DNA of 64,000 bases from Fusicatenibacter_A intestinipullorum (GTDB lineage Bacteria > Bacillota > Negativicutes > Acidaminococcales > Acidaminococcaceae): positions 62,001 to 126,000 of the forward strand of contig DWZP01000029.1 of assembly GCA_019117495.1 (NCBI GenBank), written 5' to 3'. The notes beneath the pieces are model-generated. The model did not search any database, had not been told where the DNA came from, and saw nothing but the letters and a program-made list of their open reading frames with translations. Below, one piece after another: positions 42,376 through 50,796 of this stretch. Position numbers and translations under genes: made by a program. The first letter of the stretch is position 1. Every line of letters begins with the position of its first letter.

Positions 42376-43229
42376 TGATGAAAATAAAATCAGTAGCGGC
42401 GCTGGCAGCGGCTTTTATGCTGTTAGGTTCATCTGCTTTATATGTGCCGGCCTTTGCGGCTCAGGGCAGCGGTTTTAATGTTAAAGCCGACGAAATTGAA
42501 TATGATATGACCAGCGGCAACGGTACTGCCAAAGGCAATGTTGTAATTTTGCATGACGGCGGCAAGGCTACGGCCGCAGCTGCGGAATTTAACAGTAAGA
42601 CCATGAGCGGCAAACTTACCGGCGGCGTTGTTGCCGATAAAGACGATGCCCATATTACCTGCGCAACCTTTGTAATGCATAATGAAGATTTTGTTTCCGC
42701 AGTAGGCGAAGCATCCGTTACCAAAGAAGATAAAACGCTTACGGCAGAGCAGATTGACTATCACAGCGATGCCGAATACGCTGAAACCATCGGCTCCTGG
42801 GGCCAGTTGACTTCTACCGACGGCAGTGTGCTTACAGCAGCGCAGATTACCTATAACGGCAAAACCGGCCTTGCAGAAGCTACCGGCAATGTCGATATCG
42901 TAAGCCCGCCGCGTAATTTAACCGCAAAGGCAGATAAAGCAATTTATGACACCAACAACGACGGCAAAGTAGAACTTATCGGCAACGCAACCGCAACGCA
43001 GGACGGCAATACCGTTTCCGGCAACCGCCTGATTATGAATAATGCAGGCAATGCCGCAGCAGGGCAGCGTGCCGAAGCATTTGGCAATATTAAGATTGTG
43101 TATGTTCCCGAAAAGCAGCCCGCACAGGCTGAGGCAGATACTGCCGCAGCAGGCAGCGAAGGAACGCAGACAGAAGCTGCAGCCCAGGACGCAGCAGCAG
43201 AAACCACCGGACAAGTGGAGGCAGCATAG
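42375..43229 (+). CDS. lptA: LptA-like periplasmic LPS transport protein (OstA family)
   Basis: Periplasmic jellyroll protein that would form the LPS bridge to the outer membrane. The 284-residue precursor has a signal peptide (cleavage near AFA, about residue 25), then repeated OstA units (FNVKADEIEYDMTSGNGTAK, TAEQIDYHSDAEYAETIGSW, LTAAQITYNGKTGLAEATGN, LTAKADKAIYDTNNDGKVEL). It is longer than E. coli LptA (185 aa) by one or more repeat units. It also has a C-terminal tail of about 35 residues rich in Ala, Gln and Glu. It is coupled to lptC and lptB by one-base overlaps. Confidence 0.9.
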   Translation: MMKIKSVAALAAAFMLLGSSALYVPAFAAQGSGFNVKADEIEYDMTSGNGTAKGNVVILHDGGKATAAAAEFNSKTMSGKLTGGVVADKDDAHITCATFVMHNEDFVSAVGEASVTKEDKTLTAEQIDYHSDAEYAETIGSWGQLTSTDGSVLTAAQITYNGKTGLAEATGNVDIVSPPRNLTAKADKAIYDTNNDGKVELIGNATATQDGNTVSGNRLIMNNAGNAAAGQRAEAFGNIKIVYVPEKQPAQAEADTAAAGSEGTQTEAAAQDAAAETTGQVEAA

Positions 43230-43948
43230 TGGTAATTGAAACAGCTAATCTTGTAAAAGAATATGCGGACAGACGCGTTGTAAACAATGTCAGCATCCGT
43301 GTGGAGCAGGGCAGCATTGTTGGTTTGCTTGGCCCTAACGGCGCCGGTAAAACTACTACTTTTTATATGATAGTAGGCATCATCAAGCCGGATTCCGGCA
43401 CGGTAACGCTGGACGGGCAGGATATTTCCGGCCTGCCGATGTATATGCGCGCGCGCGCCGGTATTGGTTATCTGCCGCAGGAGGCTTCCATTTTCCGTAA
43501 AATGACGGTGGAAGAAAACATTCTTGCCATTTTGGAAGCCAACAATGTGCCGGAAAAAGCGCGTTATGAAAAAATGAATGCGCTGGTTGAAGAATTTCAT
43601 ATCGACCATATCCGCAAAAACAAAGGCACGGAGCTTTCCGGCGGTGAACGACGCCGCGTGGAAATTGCCCGCGCTTTGGCAACAGACCCGGCGTTCATTC
43701 TGCTGGATGAGCCTTTTGCCGGTATCGACCCGATTGCCGTTGCCGATATTCAGAATATGATTGCCCATCTTGCGCAGCGCGGCATCGGTATTCTGATTAC
43801 CGACCATAATGTGCGCGAAACGCTGAGCATTGTTGATAAAGCATACATCCTTGCCAATGGTGAAATACTGCTGCACGGTGACAGCGAAACCATTGCCAAC
43901 GACCCGGTAGCGCGCAAATACTACCTTGGTGAAAACTTTAGCATGTAG
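43229..43948 (+). CDS. lptB: LPS export ABC transporter ATP-binding protein LptB
   Basis: ATPase of the LPS extraction pump. The 239-residue product has LLGPNGAGKTTTFYMIVGII, the LptB-type Q-loop region YLPQEASIFRKMTVEENILA, signature LSGGERRRVEIARALA, Walker B FILLDEPFAGIDPIAVADIQ and switch ILITDHNVRETL. This wording is diagnostic of LptB. GTG start shared with the lptA stop (TAGTG). The permease gene follows by 11 bases. Confidence 0.97.
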   Translation: MVIETANLVKEYADRRVVNNVSIRVEQGSIVGLLGPNGAGKTTTFYMIVGIIKPDSGTVTLDGQDISGLPMYMRARAGIGYLPQEASIFRKMTVEENILAILEANNVPEKARYEKMNALVEEFHIDHIRKNKGTELSGGERRRVEIARALATDPAFILLDEPFAGIDPIAVADIQNMIAHLAQRGIGILITDHNVRETLSIVDKAYILANGEILLHGDSETIANDPVARKYYLGENFSM

Positions 43949-43959
43949 GGGGGACGAAG

Positions 43960-45051
43960 ATGCGTTTACGTTTGTTAGACAGATATGTACTGAGCGAATT
44001 GCTGTATCCGTTCATCTTCGGTATAGCCTCCTTCTCAAGTATTTTTATCGCCAGTTCCATGCTGTACCGCATTACGCAGTACATGACCAAATACGGCGCC
44101 AGCTGGGACAGTGTGGCATGGCTGTTCTTTTACAGCCTGCCGGAAGTAATTAACTACACTTTCCCGATGTCGATGCTTCTGGCATCGCTTATGGCGTTCG
44201 GCAAATTGTCCGGCTCAAGCGAAATTATCGCCATGAAATCCGGCGGCATCAGCTATTACCGCATTGTAGCGCCGGTGCTGATAGTGGCGTTTATTGTCAG
44301 CATGTTTTCGGTTGTGTGGGCCGAAAAAGTTGTGCCTGCTTCCAAAGTGCAGTATACACGCGTTTTGGAATACCAGATTAAAAAGAACACCAAGCCGAAA
44401 ACGCAGGATAATGTTATCATTAAAACCATGAGCGGTGATACCCAGCGTTTAACCTACGCCCGCCGCTTTGAAGAAGAATCCGGCAGAATGATGGATATTA
44501 CCATCGAGGAATTTGACAACCATAAACTGGCACGCATCCAGACTGCCAAAGAAGGCCGCTGGGAAAACGGTTCCTGGCGTTTGATTGACGGCACGGTGTA
44601 TTCCGTGCATGATGAAGCAGGCCTGCAAAGCACTGCCAAATTTGATGAACAGATAATTCCTCTGGACATTGCCCCGGAACAAATTTCCTGGGAACAGAAA
44701 GAGCCGGAAGAAATGACCATCCGTGAACTGCGCGAATACATACACATGCTGGAAATGCAGGACCAGCCGACCGCGCGTCACTGGTGCGAAATTTACATGC
44801 GTATCTTTATACCTATGGCCAGCTTCTTCTTTGCCATGATAGGCGCGCCGCTGGGAACGCAGAAACAGCGCACGAGTTCGTCCATCGGCCTGGGGCTGAG
44901 CATTATAGTTATTTTTATTTACTACGCAATTATGACCTTTACAACGGGCCTTGGCAAAGGCGGGGCGATGAATCCTTTTCTGGCCTGCGCACTGCCGAAC
45001 ATTATTTGCCTGATGGTAGGTATTTATCTTTTACGGCAGAAAAATGCGTAA
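43960..45051 (+). CDS. LptF/LptG family LPS export permease
   Basis: A 363-residue YjgP/YjgQ permease that extracts LPS from the inner membrane. It starts MRLRLLDRYVLSELLYPFI, has membrane segments about residues 15-40, 60-90 and 100-125, a periplasmic beta-jellyroll in the middle (FDNHKLARIQTAKEGRWENG, SWRLIDGTVYSVHDEA) and three more helices at the C-terminus (IFIPMASFFFAMIGAPLGTQ, IIVIFIYYAIMTFTTGLGK). Only one such gene is present, whereas enterobacteria use an LptF-LptG pair; either it forms a homodimer or the partner is elsewhere. Confidence 0.93.
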   Translation: MRLRLLDRYVLSELLYPFIFGIASFSSIFIASSMLYRITQYMTKYGASWDSVAWLFFYSLPEVINYTFPMSMLLASLMAFGKLSGSSEIIAMKSGGISYYRIVAPVLIVAFIVSMFSVVWAEKVVPASKVQYTRVLEYQIKKNTKPKTQDNVIIKTMSGDTQRLTYARRFEEESGRMMDITIEEFDNHKLARIQTAKEGRWENGSWRLIDGTVYSVHDEAGLQSTAKFDEQIIPLDIAPEQISWEQKEPEEMTIRELREYIHMLEMQDQPTARHWCEIYMRIFIPMASFFFAMIGAPLGTQKQRTSSSIGLGLSIIVIFIYYAIMTFTTGLGKGGAMNPFLACALPNIICLMVGIYLLRQKNA

Positions 45052-45069
45052 AAGCAATGGGGTGAGTTT

Positions 45070-46218
45070 ATGTTTGGGTTGCGCCTGATAATTATTCTGG
45101 CTGTTGTCGGCGGCCTGATTGCATTTATTGGCGATAAACTGGGCAGTAAAATAGGTAAGAAAAAATTGTCTGTTTTCGGGCTGAGGCCGTACTATACCTC
45201 GGTGCTGATGACGGTAATTACCGGCGTGCTGATTGCGGCGACGACCATTATCGTTATGGCAATATCTTCAGACAGCGCCAGGACGGCAATGTTCGGCATG
45301 GAACGTTTGCAGGACGAACTGAGCAGCCTGAACAGGGAAAAGGCCATAGCGGCGGAAGAAATGGATAAAGCCCGTGCTGCCCTTGCTGACCGCAACAAGG
45401 AAATACAGGACCTTGACGGAGAAATTGAGGCTATTAATGCCGAAAAAGCACATCTCCAGAATGAGGTTAACAGCAGCCGCGAAGAACTTGGGCGTGCCCG
45501 TGCGGAAGTAAACAGCCTTTCGGAATCGAAGGCAACGCTTGAAAAAGAAGTTAATTCGCTGGAGGCTACTACCGAACGCCTGCGCCGCGGCATTGTTGCC
45601 ATGCGTGAAGGCGACGTTGTATACCGCAGCGGCGAAGTAATTTATGCAGGCGTTTTAAGCAGCAAGCTTGCCGATGCCGAAAACACCAAACAGCTTGAAA
45701 TGTTCCTTAGTGCGGCTAACGAAGCGGCCATGCAGCGCATGGGCATCCGCAGCGAAGAACCGGTAGGCGTTTTGTGGCTGCCTAACGAACTTATCCAGGC
45801 GGCTTTAAAAGAAATTCAGGCGGCAGACGGCAACGTGTTTGTAAGGCTGCGCGCCGTGGCAAACATTATAGCCGGTGAGCCTGCAATCTGCACTATTGAA
45901 CTGGTGCATAACGAATGTGTATATAAAAACAATGAGCTGATTTACAGCAAAGTTATAGATGTAAGCGGCATTAAATACGGTTTGGACCGTGAAATTTTAA
46001 TGTTTCTGAATTCCGTTAACCATACGGCTGTAAGCGCCGGCGTAATGCCCGACCCGCTGACTGGCAAGGTAGGCAACCTTGACGCGGGAACTATGGTGCA
46101 GACCGGCGAAAAAATGGCGGCGCTTGGCGGCAAAGTTATGCTTAAGGCGTATGCCCGCGGCGATATTTATACCTCTGGCCCGGTGCTGCTGCGTTTAGAG
46201 GTTGAAGATGCTGAATAA
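45070..46218 (+). CDS. DUF3084 membrane protein with coiled coil
   Basis: A 382-residue protein of the uncharacterised DUF3084 family. Two N-terminal membrane helices (residues about 3-20 and 40-65, LIIILAVVGGLIAFIGDKLG and SVLMTVITGVLIAATTIIVM) precede a long coiled coil (about 75-175; EMDKARAALADRNKEIQDLD, LEKEVNSLEATTERLRRG) and a globular C-terminal part (about 180-382; VYRSGEVIYAGVLSSKLADA, VKLIPNEL-like segment at LWLPNELIQAALKEIQAADG). Its place after the Lpt genes recurs in related clusters to my knowledge, so an envelope role is likely; function is unknown. Confidence 0.85.
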   Translation: MFGLRLIIILAVVGGLIAFIGDKLGSKIGKKKLSVFGLRPYYTSVLMTVITGVLIAATTIIVMAISSDSARTAMFGMERLQDELSSLNREKAIAAEEMDKARAALADRNKEIQDLDGEIEAINAEKAHLQNEVNSSREELGRARAEVNSLSESKATLEKEVNSLEATTERLRRGIVAMREGDVVYRSGEVIYAGVLSSKLADAENTKQLEMFLSAANEAAMQRMGIRSEEPVGVLWLPNELIQAALKEIQAADGNVFVRLRAVANIIAGEPAICTIELVHNECVYKNNELIYSKVIDVSGIKYGLDREILMFLNSVNHTAVSAGVMPDPLTGKVGNLDAGTMVQTGEKMAALGGKVMLKAYARGDIYTSGPVLLRLEVEDAE

Positions 46219-46630
46219 CGGTTTTTTGCTTGGCATAGACCCGGGCAGCTTTAAAACCGGCGTGGCTCAGGTAACGCCGCAGGGCGAAGTTTTAAACGCC
46301 GAATGGGTGGAAACAAAAAAACTTGCGGAAGCACTAAACCTGCTTTGCAGCGGCAAAGGGATGCCGCAGGCGGTAATTATCGGCAACGGTACCAATACGC
46401 AGCCGGTGCATAAAGTGCTGGCGCAGATTTTTACAGCCGTGCCGGTAATAGAAATTGACGAAAAACACAGTACGGAACAGGCACGCACTTTGTACTGGCA
46501 GCTTAATAAGCCGCACGGCTGGCGTGCGCTGCTGCCGGAAGGGCTGCGTGTGCCGCCGGAACCGCTGGACGGCTATGCGGCGGCGGTGCTTGTAAAAAGA
46601 TATCTGGAGCAAAATAAAAGCAGGGATTAA
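46208..46630 (+). CDS. YqgF/RuvX-like RNase H-fold protein
   Basis: A 140-residue protein with the YqgF/Holliday resolvase-like RNase H fold: the first acidic residue in LLGIDPGSFKTGVAQV, a second acidic pair in VIEIDEKHSTEQARTLYW and the last in EPLDGYAAAVLVKRYLEQ. Canonical RuvX trims pre-16S rRNA, but the loop wording differs here (no clear DERLTT), so this is a divergent member whose substrate I cannot name. ATG 46208 overlaps the DUF3084 gene end by 11 bases and follows GAGG; a TTG two codons earlier is possible. Its stop lies inside the terminator stem. Confidence 0.78.
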   Translation: MLNNGFLLGIDPGSFKTGVAQVTPQGEVLNAEWVETKKLAEALNLLCSGKGMPQAVIIGNGTNTQPVHKVLAQIFTAVPVIEIDEKHSTEQARTLYWQLNKPHGWRALLPEGLRVPPEPLDGYAAAVLVKRYLEQNKSRD

Positions 46631-46645
46631 CACCCTGCTTTTTTT
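46617..46645 (+). terminator. Terminator ending the envelope cluster
   Basis: AAGCAGGG and CCCTGCTT pair around ATTAACA, followed by a T run. It overlaps the stop codon of the YqgF-like gene and marks the 3' end of the long biogenesis cluster. Confidence 0.88.
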
Positions 46646-46705
46646 GCAGGTATTTTGCCAAGCGGCAGCGAATAATGCAGGCAGAATTATTTTATTGGTG
46701 ATGTT

Positions 46706-48202
46706 ATGAAACGGATTATAAATTTATTTTTTGTAATCTTGCTGTGCTGTGCAGCCTTTTTGGCAGAGGCCGCGCCGGTACAAATAGATATTTACAGCGT
46801 TAACGATTTGCACGGCAGGCTGCGCGCTGCAGAAAATGCGCCCGGCGCCGCGCGTTTAGCTGCTGCGCTTAATTTACTTACGGCAGCTAATCCCAAAGGC
46901 ACGCTTATTGTTGGCGGCGGCGATATGCTGTCAGGCAGCATCGATGCAGACAGCTTTGACGGTTTGAACGCTGTGGAAGCCATGAACCTTATGGGGTTTG
47001 CCGCAAATTGTGCAGGCAACCATGCTTTCGATTATAATTTCCCGGCCATTGTGCGTCAGGCCAAAGCCGCTGATTTTCCGCTTTTGGCGGCTAATATTAC
47101 AGATGCAAACGGCAACATTCCCGCACCGTTTGCGCCGTATGCCGTTGTTAAACGCAATGGCATAAGAACAGGCATTATAGGCGTGCTTGATGAGCAGGCG
47201 TTTAAAAAAGTAAAGCCAGACCGGGTGGCAGGGCTGAGACTTACCTCTCCGGCAGACGCGGCAAATAAATATGCGGCGGAACTACGCAGAAACGGAGTGC
47301 AGGTAGTTGTGCTTTTGGCGCATATCGGCGGACAGCTGGAAAACGGCATGCTGGCAGGTGCAATAGTGCCGGTGCTGGATAACCTGAAAGGCATTGACTC
47401 TGTGGCGTCAGGTGACAGCCATACTGTGTTTGCCTGCTCTTATAAGGGCATTCCGGCAGTGCAGGCAGGTGAATACGGCAGGCAAATCGGGCATATAAAA
47501 CTGTTTTATGATGCGGATACCGGCAAAGTTACACAGGCAGAGGCCAATGTTTATGAAACCGGCGCTTTAACGCAAGAACGCGACAGCAAGGCAGCAGCGT
47601 TTTTGCAGCCGTATTTTGAACGCGTCGATGCTGTTTACAGCAAGGTGCTGGCTTATAATACGCAGTATCTTGCTAACGAAAAGTACGGTGAATCGCCGCT
47701 GGCTGATTATTTTATGGATTTAATTAACAGCGAACTGCAAACGGATATAACTCTTTATAACGGCGGGGCAATCCGCTCCAACCTGCCTGCGGGCAATGTT
47801 ACGCTGAAAGAGCTGAAGCAGATTTTCCCGTTTAATAATACCTTATATGTTGTGCGGCTGCGCGGCAGTGATATTTTAAAAGCTTTGGAGCACGGGCTGG
47901 GCAGTAAGAAAATTGCCAGGGTGCGTTTCGCCGGGCTTACCGTAACGGCAGATTTAACTGCGCCGGAAGGCGGAAGGTTAATATCTGCGCAGTTGGCAGA
48001 CGGCAGTATGCTGAATCCTGAGAGATATTACAGCGTTGCTGTTAATGATTTTCTGCTTTCCGGCGGCGACGGTTATACATCTGTAAAAGGTGCGGAAATT
48101 ATCCGCGAAAGCGGCAAGGACCTTGATGTTTTAAGCACGGCGCTGAAAAAGGCAGGGCAAATAAATTTTGATTATAATAATAAGCGTTTGATTTTAAAGT
48201 AA
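46706..48202 (+). CDS. Exported 5'-nucleotidase / bifunctional UDP-sugar hydrolase family protein
   Basis: Periplasmic metallophosphoesterase (498 aa) that would dephosphorylate nucleotides for uptake. A signal peptide (cleavage near AEA, residue 23) precedes the calcineurin-like domain: DIYSVNDLHGRLRAAENAPG, VGGGDMLSGSIDADSFDG, CAGNHAFDYN, VVLLAHIGGQLENG and VASGDSHTVF carry the metal ligands. The C-terminal 5'-nucleotidase domain has ESPLADYFMDLINSELQTDI, LYNGGAIRSNLPAG, FPFNNTLYVVRLRGSDILKA and VNDFLLSGGDGYTSV for substrate binding. GNHAFDY has Ala where GNHEFD is usual, but the catalytic Asn-His pair is kept. It stands alone between terminators with little spacing to the next gene. Confidence 0.93.
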   Translation: MKRIINLFFVILLCCAAFLAEAAPVQIDIYSVNDLHGRLRAAENAPGAARLAAALNLLTAANPKGTLIVGGGDMLSGSIDADSFDGLNAVEAMNLMGFAANCAGNHAFDYNFPAIVRQAKAADFPLLAANITDANGNIPAPFAPYAVVKRNGIRTGIIGVLDEQAFKKVKPDRVAGLRLTSPADAANKYAAELRRNGVQVVVLLAHIGGQLENGMLAGAIVPVLDNLKGIDSVASGDSHTVFACSYKGIPAVQAGEYGRQIGHIKLFYDADTGKVTQAEANVYETGALTQERDSKAAAFLQPYFERVDAVYSKVLAYNTQYLANEKYGESPLADYFMDLINSELQTDITLYNGGAIRSNLPAGNVTLKELKQIFPFNNTLYVVRLRGSDILKALEHGLGSKKIARVRFAGLTVTADLTAPEGGRLISAQLADGSMLNPERYYSVAVNDFLLSGGDGYTSVKGAEIIRESGKDLDVLSTALKKAGQINFDYNNKRLILK

Positions 48203-48214
48203 CGGGAGGTTAAT

Positions 48215-48847
48215 ATGGAGAATTTAAACACTATAAATTGCGGAACTTTTTTGGAAGAACTGGCGTCCAAAGCGCCGACACCGGGCGGCGGTGCGGCTTC
48301 GGCACTTTGCGGGGCTGTTGCGGCGGCGCTTACGGCCATGCTTGCCAATTTAACTGTGGGCAAAGCAGGCAGCGAAGAAAATGAGCAGCAAACTGTACAG
48401 ATTATTGCCGCTGCCGGTAAACTGCGTGAAGAATTGACGGCGCTTGCAGATGATGATGCAGCTGTATTCGGCAAATTTATGGCGGCGTATAAAATGCCCA
48501 AAACAACGGATGAAGAAAAAGCGGCGCGTACGGCTGCAATCCAGCAGGCTGCTGTTGCGGCGGCAGATGTTCCCATGCAGATTGCCGAAAAAAGCATGGA
48601 GGTACTGCTTTTGGCGCGCAGAATTATTGCAATCGGCAACCCCAATGCCATCAGCGACGGAACGGTATCGGCCATTGTGGCAAGAGCAGCGCTGCGCAGT
48701 GCGTTGTATAACGTAAAAATTAACCTTGGGCTTATTAAAGACGCCGCTTATGTGGAGCAGGCTGCGGCAAAAATGCAGACGCTGGAGGCGAAAGCACTGG
48801 AAACAGAAGCCTTTGTGCTGGCGCGCACTGATGAAATTTTAAAGTAA
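48215..48847 (+). CDS. Cyclodeaminase/cyclohydrolase family protein (FTCD C-terminal domain)
   Basis: A 210-residue all-helical protein of the formiminotetrahydrofolate cyclodeaminase/methenyl-THF cyclohydrolase (FchA) family. The diagnostic N-terminus is TFLEELASKAPTPGGGAASA, followed by VAAALTAMLANLTVGK, LREELTALADDDAAVFGKFM and VPMQIAEKSMEVLLLARRI. GNPNAISDGTVSAIVARAAL and VKINLGLIKDAAYVEQA complete the fold. It would process C1 units on tetrahydrofolate. The other half of bifunctional FTCD is not present. GGGAGG precedes the ATG, 12 bases after the nucleotidase gene. Confidence 0.92.
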   Translation: MENLNTINCGTFLEELASKAPTPGGGAASALCGAVAAALTAMLANLTVGKAGSEENEQQTVQIIAAAGKLREELTALADDDAAVFGKFMAAYKMPKTTDEEKAARTAAIQQAAVAAADVPMQIAEKSMEVLLLARRIIAIGNPNAISDGTVSAIVARAALRSALYNVKINLGLIKDAAYVEQAAAKMQTLEAKALETEAFVLARTDEILK

Positions 48848-48853
48848 TGATGC

Positions 48854-48882
48854 TTGACTGATAAGCGTATTTATCATATAAT
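48854..48882 (+). promoter_or_regulatory. Promoter of tRNA-Ser(TGA)
   Basis: TTGACT and TATAAT with a 17-base spacer, ending 13 bases before the mature tRNA. Confidence 0.88.
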
Positions 48883-48895
48883 AAAAAATTAGCAG

Positions 48896-48983
48896 GGAGA
48901 GGTGGTCGAGTGGTTTAAGGCTCTGGTCTTGAAAACCAGCGAGGTGCAAGCCTCCGTGGGTTCGAATCCCACCCTCTCCGCCA
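48896..48983 (+). tRNA. tRNA-Ser (anticodon TGA)
   Basis: Acceptor GGAGAGG pairs with CCTCTCC (48973-48979), followed by G and an encoded CCA. The anticodon stem CTGGT/ACCAG holds the loop CTTGAAA, giving TGA. A long variable arm (GAGG/CCTC) identifies a class II serine tRNA, and the T loop reads TTCGAAT. It is the class II structure, not just the anticodon, that makes the call secure. Confidence 0.97.
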
Positions 48984-48991
48984 CGATTTTA

Positions 48992-49017
48992 CCGCGCCTT
49001 TCAAGGCGCGTTTTTTA
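48992..49017 (+). terminator. Terminator after tRNA-Ser(TGA)
   Basis: CGCGCCTT and AAGGCGCG pair around TC and are followed by six T. Confidence 0.92.
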
Positions 49018-49030
49018 TTATGGGAGCGCT

Positions 49031-49678
49031 ATGCTTTATTTTGAATACGGCGAAAAAGAACTGAATTATTTAAAAAAGAAAGACAAGCGTCTGGCTGCCG
49101 TTATCGAAAAAGCCGGGGTTATTCAAAGAGAATTATACCCCGATATTTTCGTATCGCTTGTTAATTCCATTGCGGGGCAGCAAATATCGCGCCACGCCAA
49201 AGCAAGCGTCTGGCGGCGCTTTACGGAATTGCTGGGCGGTGTTGTTACGCCACAGGCTATTGACGCAGTAACGGAGGAACAGCTGCGTGGCTGCGGCCTA
49301 TCCGGGCGCAAGGCCGTGTATATTAAACGCCTGGCGCAAAAAGTGCTTAATGGCGAAATTGATTTTGCTGCTTTTGCAGCTATGGCTGATGAAGAAGTTA
49401 TTGCAGAACTGGTAAAACTTGATGGCATTGGCAAATGGACGGCGGAAATGCAGCTGATTTTTTCGCTGGGGCGCAAAAATATATTAAGTTTTGGTGACGC
49501 TGCCATTCAAAACGGGCTTAAAAGGCTGTACGGGCATAAAAAAATAACCCCGGCACTGGCAGAAAAGTACCATAAACGTTACAGCCCGTATGCTTCGGTA
49601 GCCAGTTTTTACCTGTGGGCGCTGGCCAACGGCGATGTGGAATACGAGCGGCCGCGCAGAAACACAGAAAAAATTTAA
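49031..49678 (+). CDS. DNA-3-methyladenine glycosylase (AlkA-like, HhH-GPD)
   Basis: Base-excision repair glycosylase of 215 aa. It begins LYFEYGEKELNYLKKKD and has the HhH-GPD fold: VSLVNSIAGQQISRHAKASV, LSGRKAVYIKRLAQKVLNG, the helix-hairpin-helix LVKLDGIGKWTAEMQLIFSL, and a candidate catalytic Asp in ILSFGDAAIQNGLKRL. SVASFYLWALANGD closes the domain. The frame extends upstream through the tRNA, but ATG 49031, after the tRNA terminator and GGGAG, is the only sensible start. It lies between two serine tRNAs. Confidence 0.92.
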   Translation: MLYFEYGEKELNYLKKKDKRLAAVIEKAGVIQRELYPDIFVSLVNSIAGQQISRHAKASVWRRFTELLGGVVTPQAIDAVTEEQLRGCGLSGRKAVYIKRLAQKVLNGEIDFAAFAAMADEEVIAELVKLDGIGKWTAEMQLIFSLGRKNILSFGDAAIQNGLKRLYGHKKITPALAEKYHKRYSPYASVASFYLWALANGDVEYERPRRNTEKI

Positions 49679-49696
49679 AATTGTTGCTTTAAATAC

Positions 49697-49725
49697 TTGC
49701 CAAACAGCAAAACATAGTGTATACT
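49697..49725 (+). promoter_or_regulatory. Promoter of tRNA-Ser(GCT)
   Basis: TTGCCA and TATACT with a 17-base spacer, 17 bases before the mature tRNA. Confidence 0.85.
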
Positions 49726-49742
49726 AATTAAGTAAGTCAATT

Positions 49743-49833
49743 GGAGTGGTACTCAAGTGGCTGAAGAGGACGGTTTGCTAAATCGTTAGGGGGGGCAACT
49801 CCCGCCAGGGTTCAAATCCCTGCCACTCCGCCA
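49743..49833 (+). tRNA. tRNA-Ser (anticodon GCT)
   Basis: Acceptor GGAGTGG pairs with CCACTCC (49823-49829), then G and encoded CCA. The anticodon stem ACGGT/ATCGT (one G-T pair) encloses TTGCTAA, giving GCT. The long variable arm (GGGGGG/CTCCC region) and T loop TTCAAAT complete a class II serine tRNA. Confidence 0.97.
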
Positions 49834-49843
49834 GTTAAAAATT

Positions 49844-49883
49844 AAGACCCTTTAGGCAGATGCCCGAAGGGTCTTTTATTTTT
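49844..49883 (+). terminator. Terminator after tRNA-Ser(GCT)
   Basis: AAGACCCTT and AAGGGTCTT pair around a 15-base loop, followed by TTATTTTT. Confidence 0.88.
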
Positions 49884-50031
49884 GTAGTAAATTTTTATAA
49901 AAGATGTGCAGTGAGCAGAACTTTAGTTAAAAAATTTTAACTATTAAATTCAATTTTTTATAATTTTGCGGTATAATAGTTTCTGCTGTAATTATTGTTT
50001 CAGTAAAATGTTTTAATTTCAGGAGGTTTAT

Positions 50032-50766
50032 ATGTCTAAATTACGTATTGCTATTACTGCCGATACTTACCCGTACGCCAGTGATGTAACTAACCTTGTG
50101 CGCGCGCCGTTTACCGCACGTGGGCTGGTTGATATTATTAACGAGCTGGGCGCGCTGCCCATTGTGCTGCCGGATGTTCCGGGTGCCAAAGGCGAAGATT
50201 ATGCAGAAATGTTTGACGCGCTCATTATTCCCGGCGGTCCGGATGCCGACCCTTCGTTTTTCGGCGAAGAACCGTGGATGCATATCGGTATGACCAATTA
50301 CAAACGCGATGTGTTTGAAGCAGAAATTTTTAAAGCCTTCTACAAGGCGGGCAAGCCTATTTTCGGCATTTGCCGCGGCTGCCAGTTTATTAATATTATG
50401 ATGGGCGGCAGCGTATATCAGGATTTGGCAACGCAGAACCCTGACGCTTATATCCGCCATTCGCAGGGTGCAAACGGCTGCTATCCTACCCACCACGTAA
50501 CGGTGGAAGAAGGCAGCTGCCTGTATGAAGCGCTGGGCGGCAAAGCGTATGTAAATTCCCGCCATCATCAGGGCATTAAAAAAGTTGGCGAAGGTTTAAA
50601 AGTTACGGCCAAAGCTCCGGACGGAGTTATTGAAGCAATTGAAAGCGCCGAAGGCAGCCAGATTGTTGCCGTGCAGTGGCACCCGGAAAATATGTGGCAG
50701 GAGCACCCGGAAATGCGCAGAATTTTTGCCGGTTTTATTGACAGGGTTGCCGCATCTAAAAAATAA
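50032..50766 (+). CDS. Gamma-glutamyl-gamma-aminobutyrate hydrolase family protein (PuuD-like)
   Basis: Class I glutamine amidotransferase-like hydrolase (244 aa) of peptidase family C26, of the PuuD type that cleaves gamma-Glu-GABA in putrescine degradation. It shows LIIPGGPDADPSFFGEEPW, the nucleophile elbow FGICRGCQFINIMMGG, NSRHHQGIKKVGEGL and the catalytic His-Glu in VAVQWHPENMW. AGGAGG precedes the ATG. It is followed 30 bases later by an amino acid permease gene, so the pair may import and cleave a gamma-glutamyl compound. Substrate identity is inferred from family only; other gamma-glutamyl amides are possible. Confidence 0.9.
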   Translation: MSKLRIAITADTYPYASDVTNLVRAPFTARGLVDIINELGALPIVLPDVPGAKGEDYAEMFDALIIPGGPDADPSFFGEEPWMHIGMTNYKRDVFEAEIFKAFYKAGKPIFGICRGCQFINIMMGGSVYQDLATQNPDAYIRHSQGANGCYPTHHVTVEEGSCLYEALGGKAYVNSRHHQGIKKVGEGLKVTAKAPDGVIEAIESAEGSQIVAVQWHPENMWQEHPEMRRIFAGFIDRVAASKK

Positions 50767-50796
50767 GGTTTAATTTAAAATAAGGGAGAAGTTACT

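Noticed and set aside
48902..49030. Upstream extension of the glycosylase frame through the tRNA
   Set aside because: It would start inside tRNA-Ser(TGA) and cross its terminator. ATG 49031 has a ribosome binding site and matches the family start.
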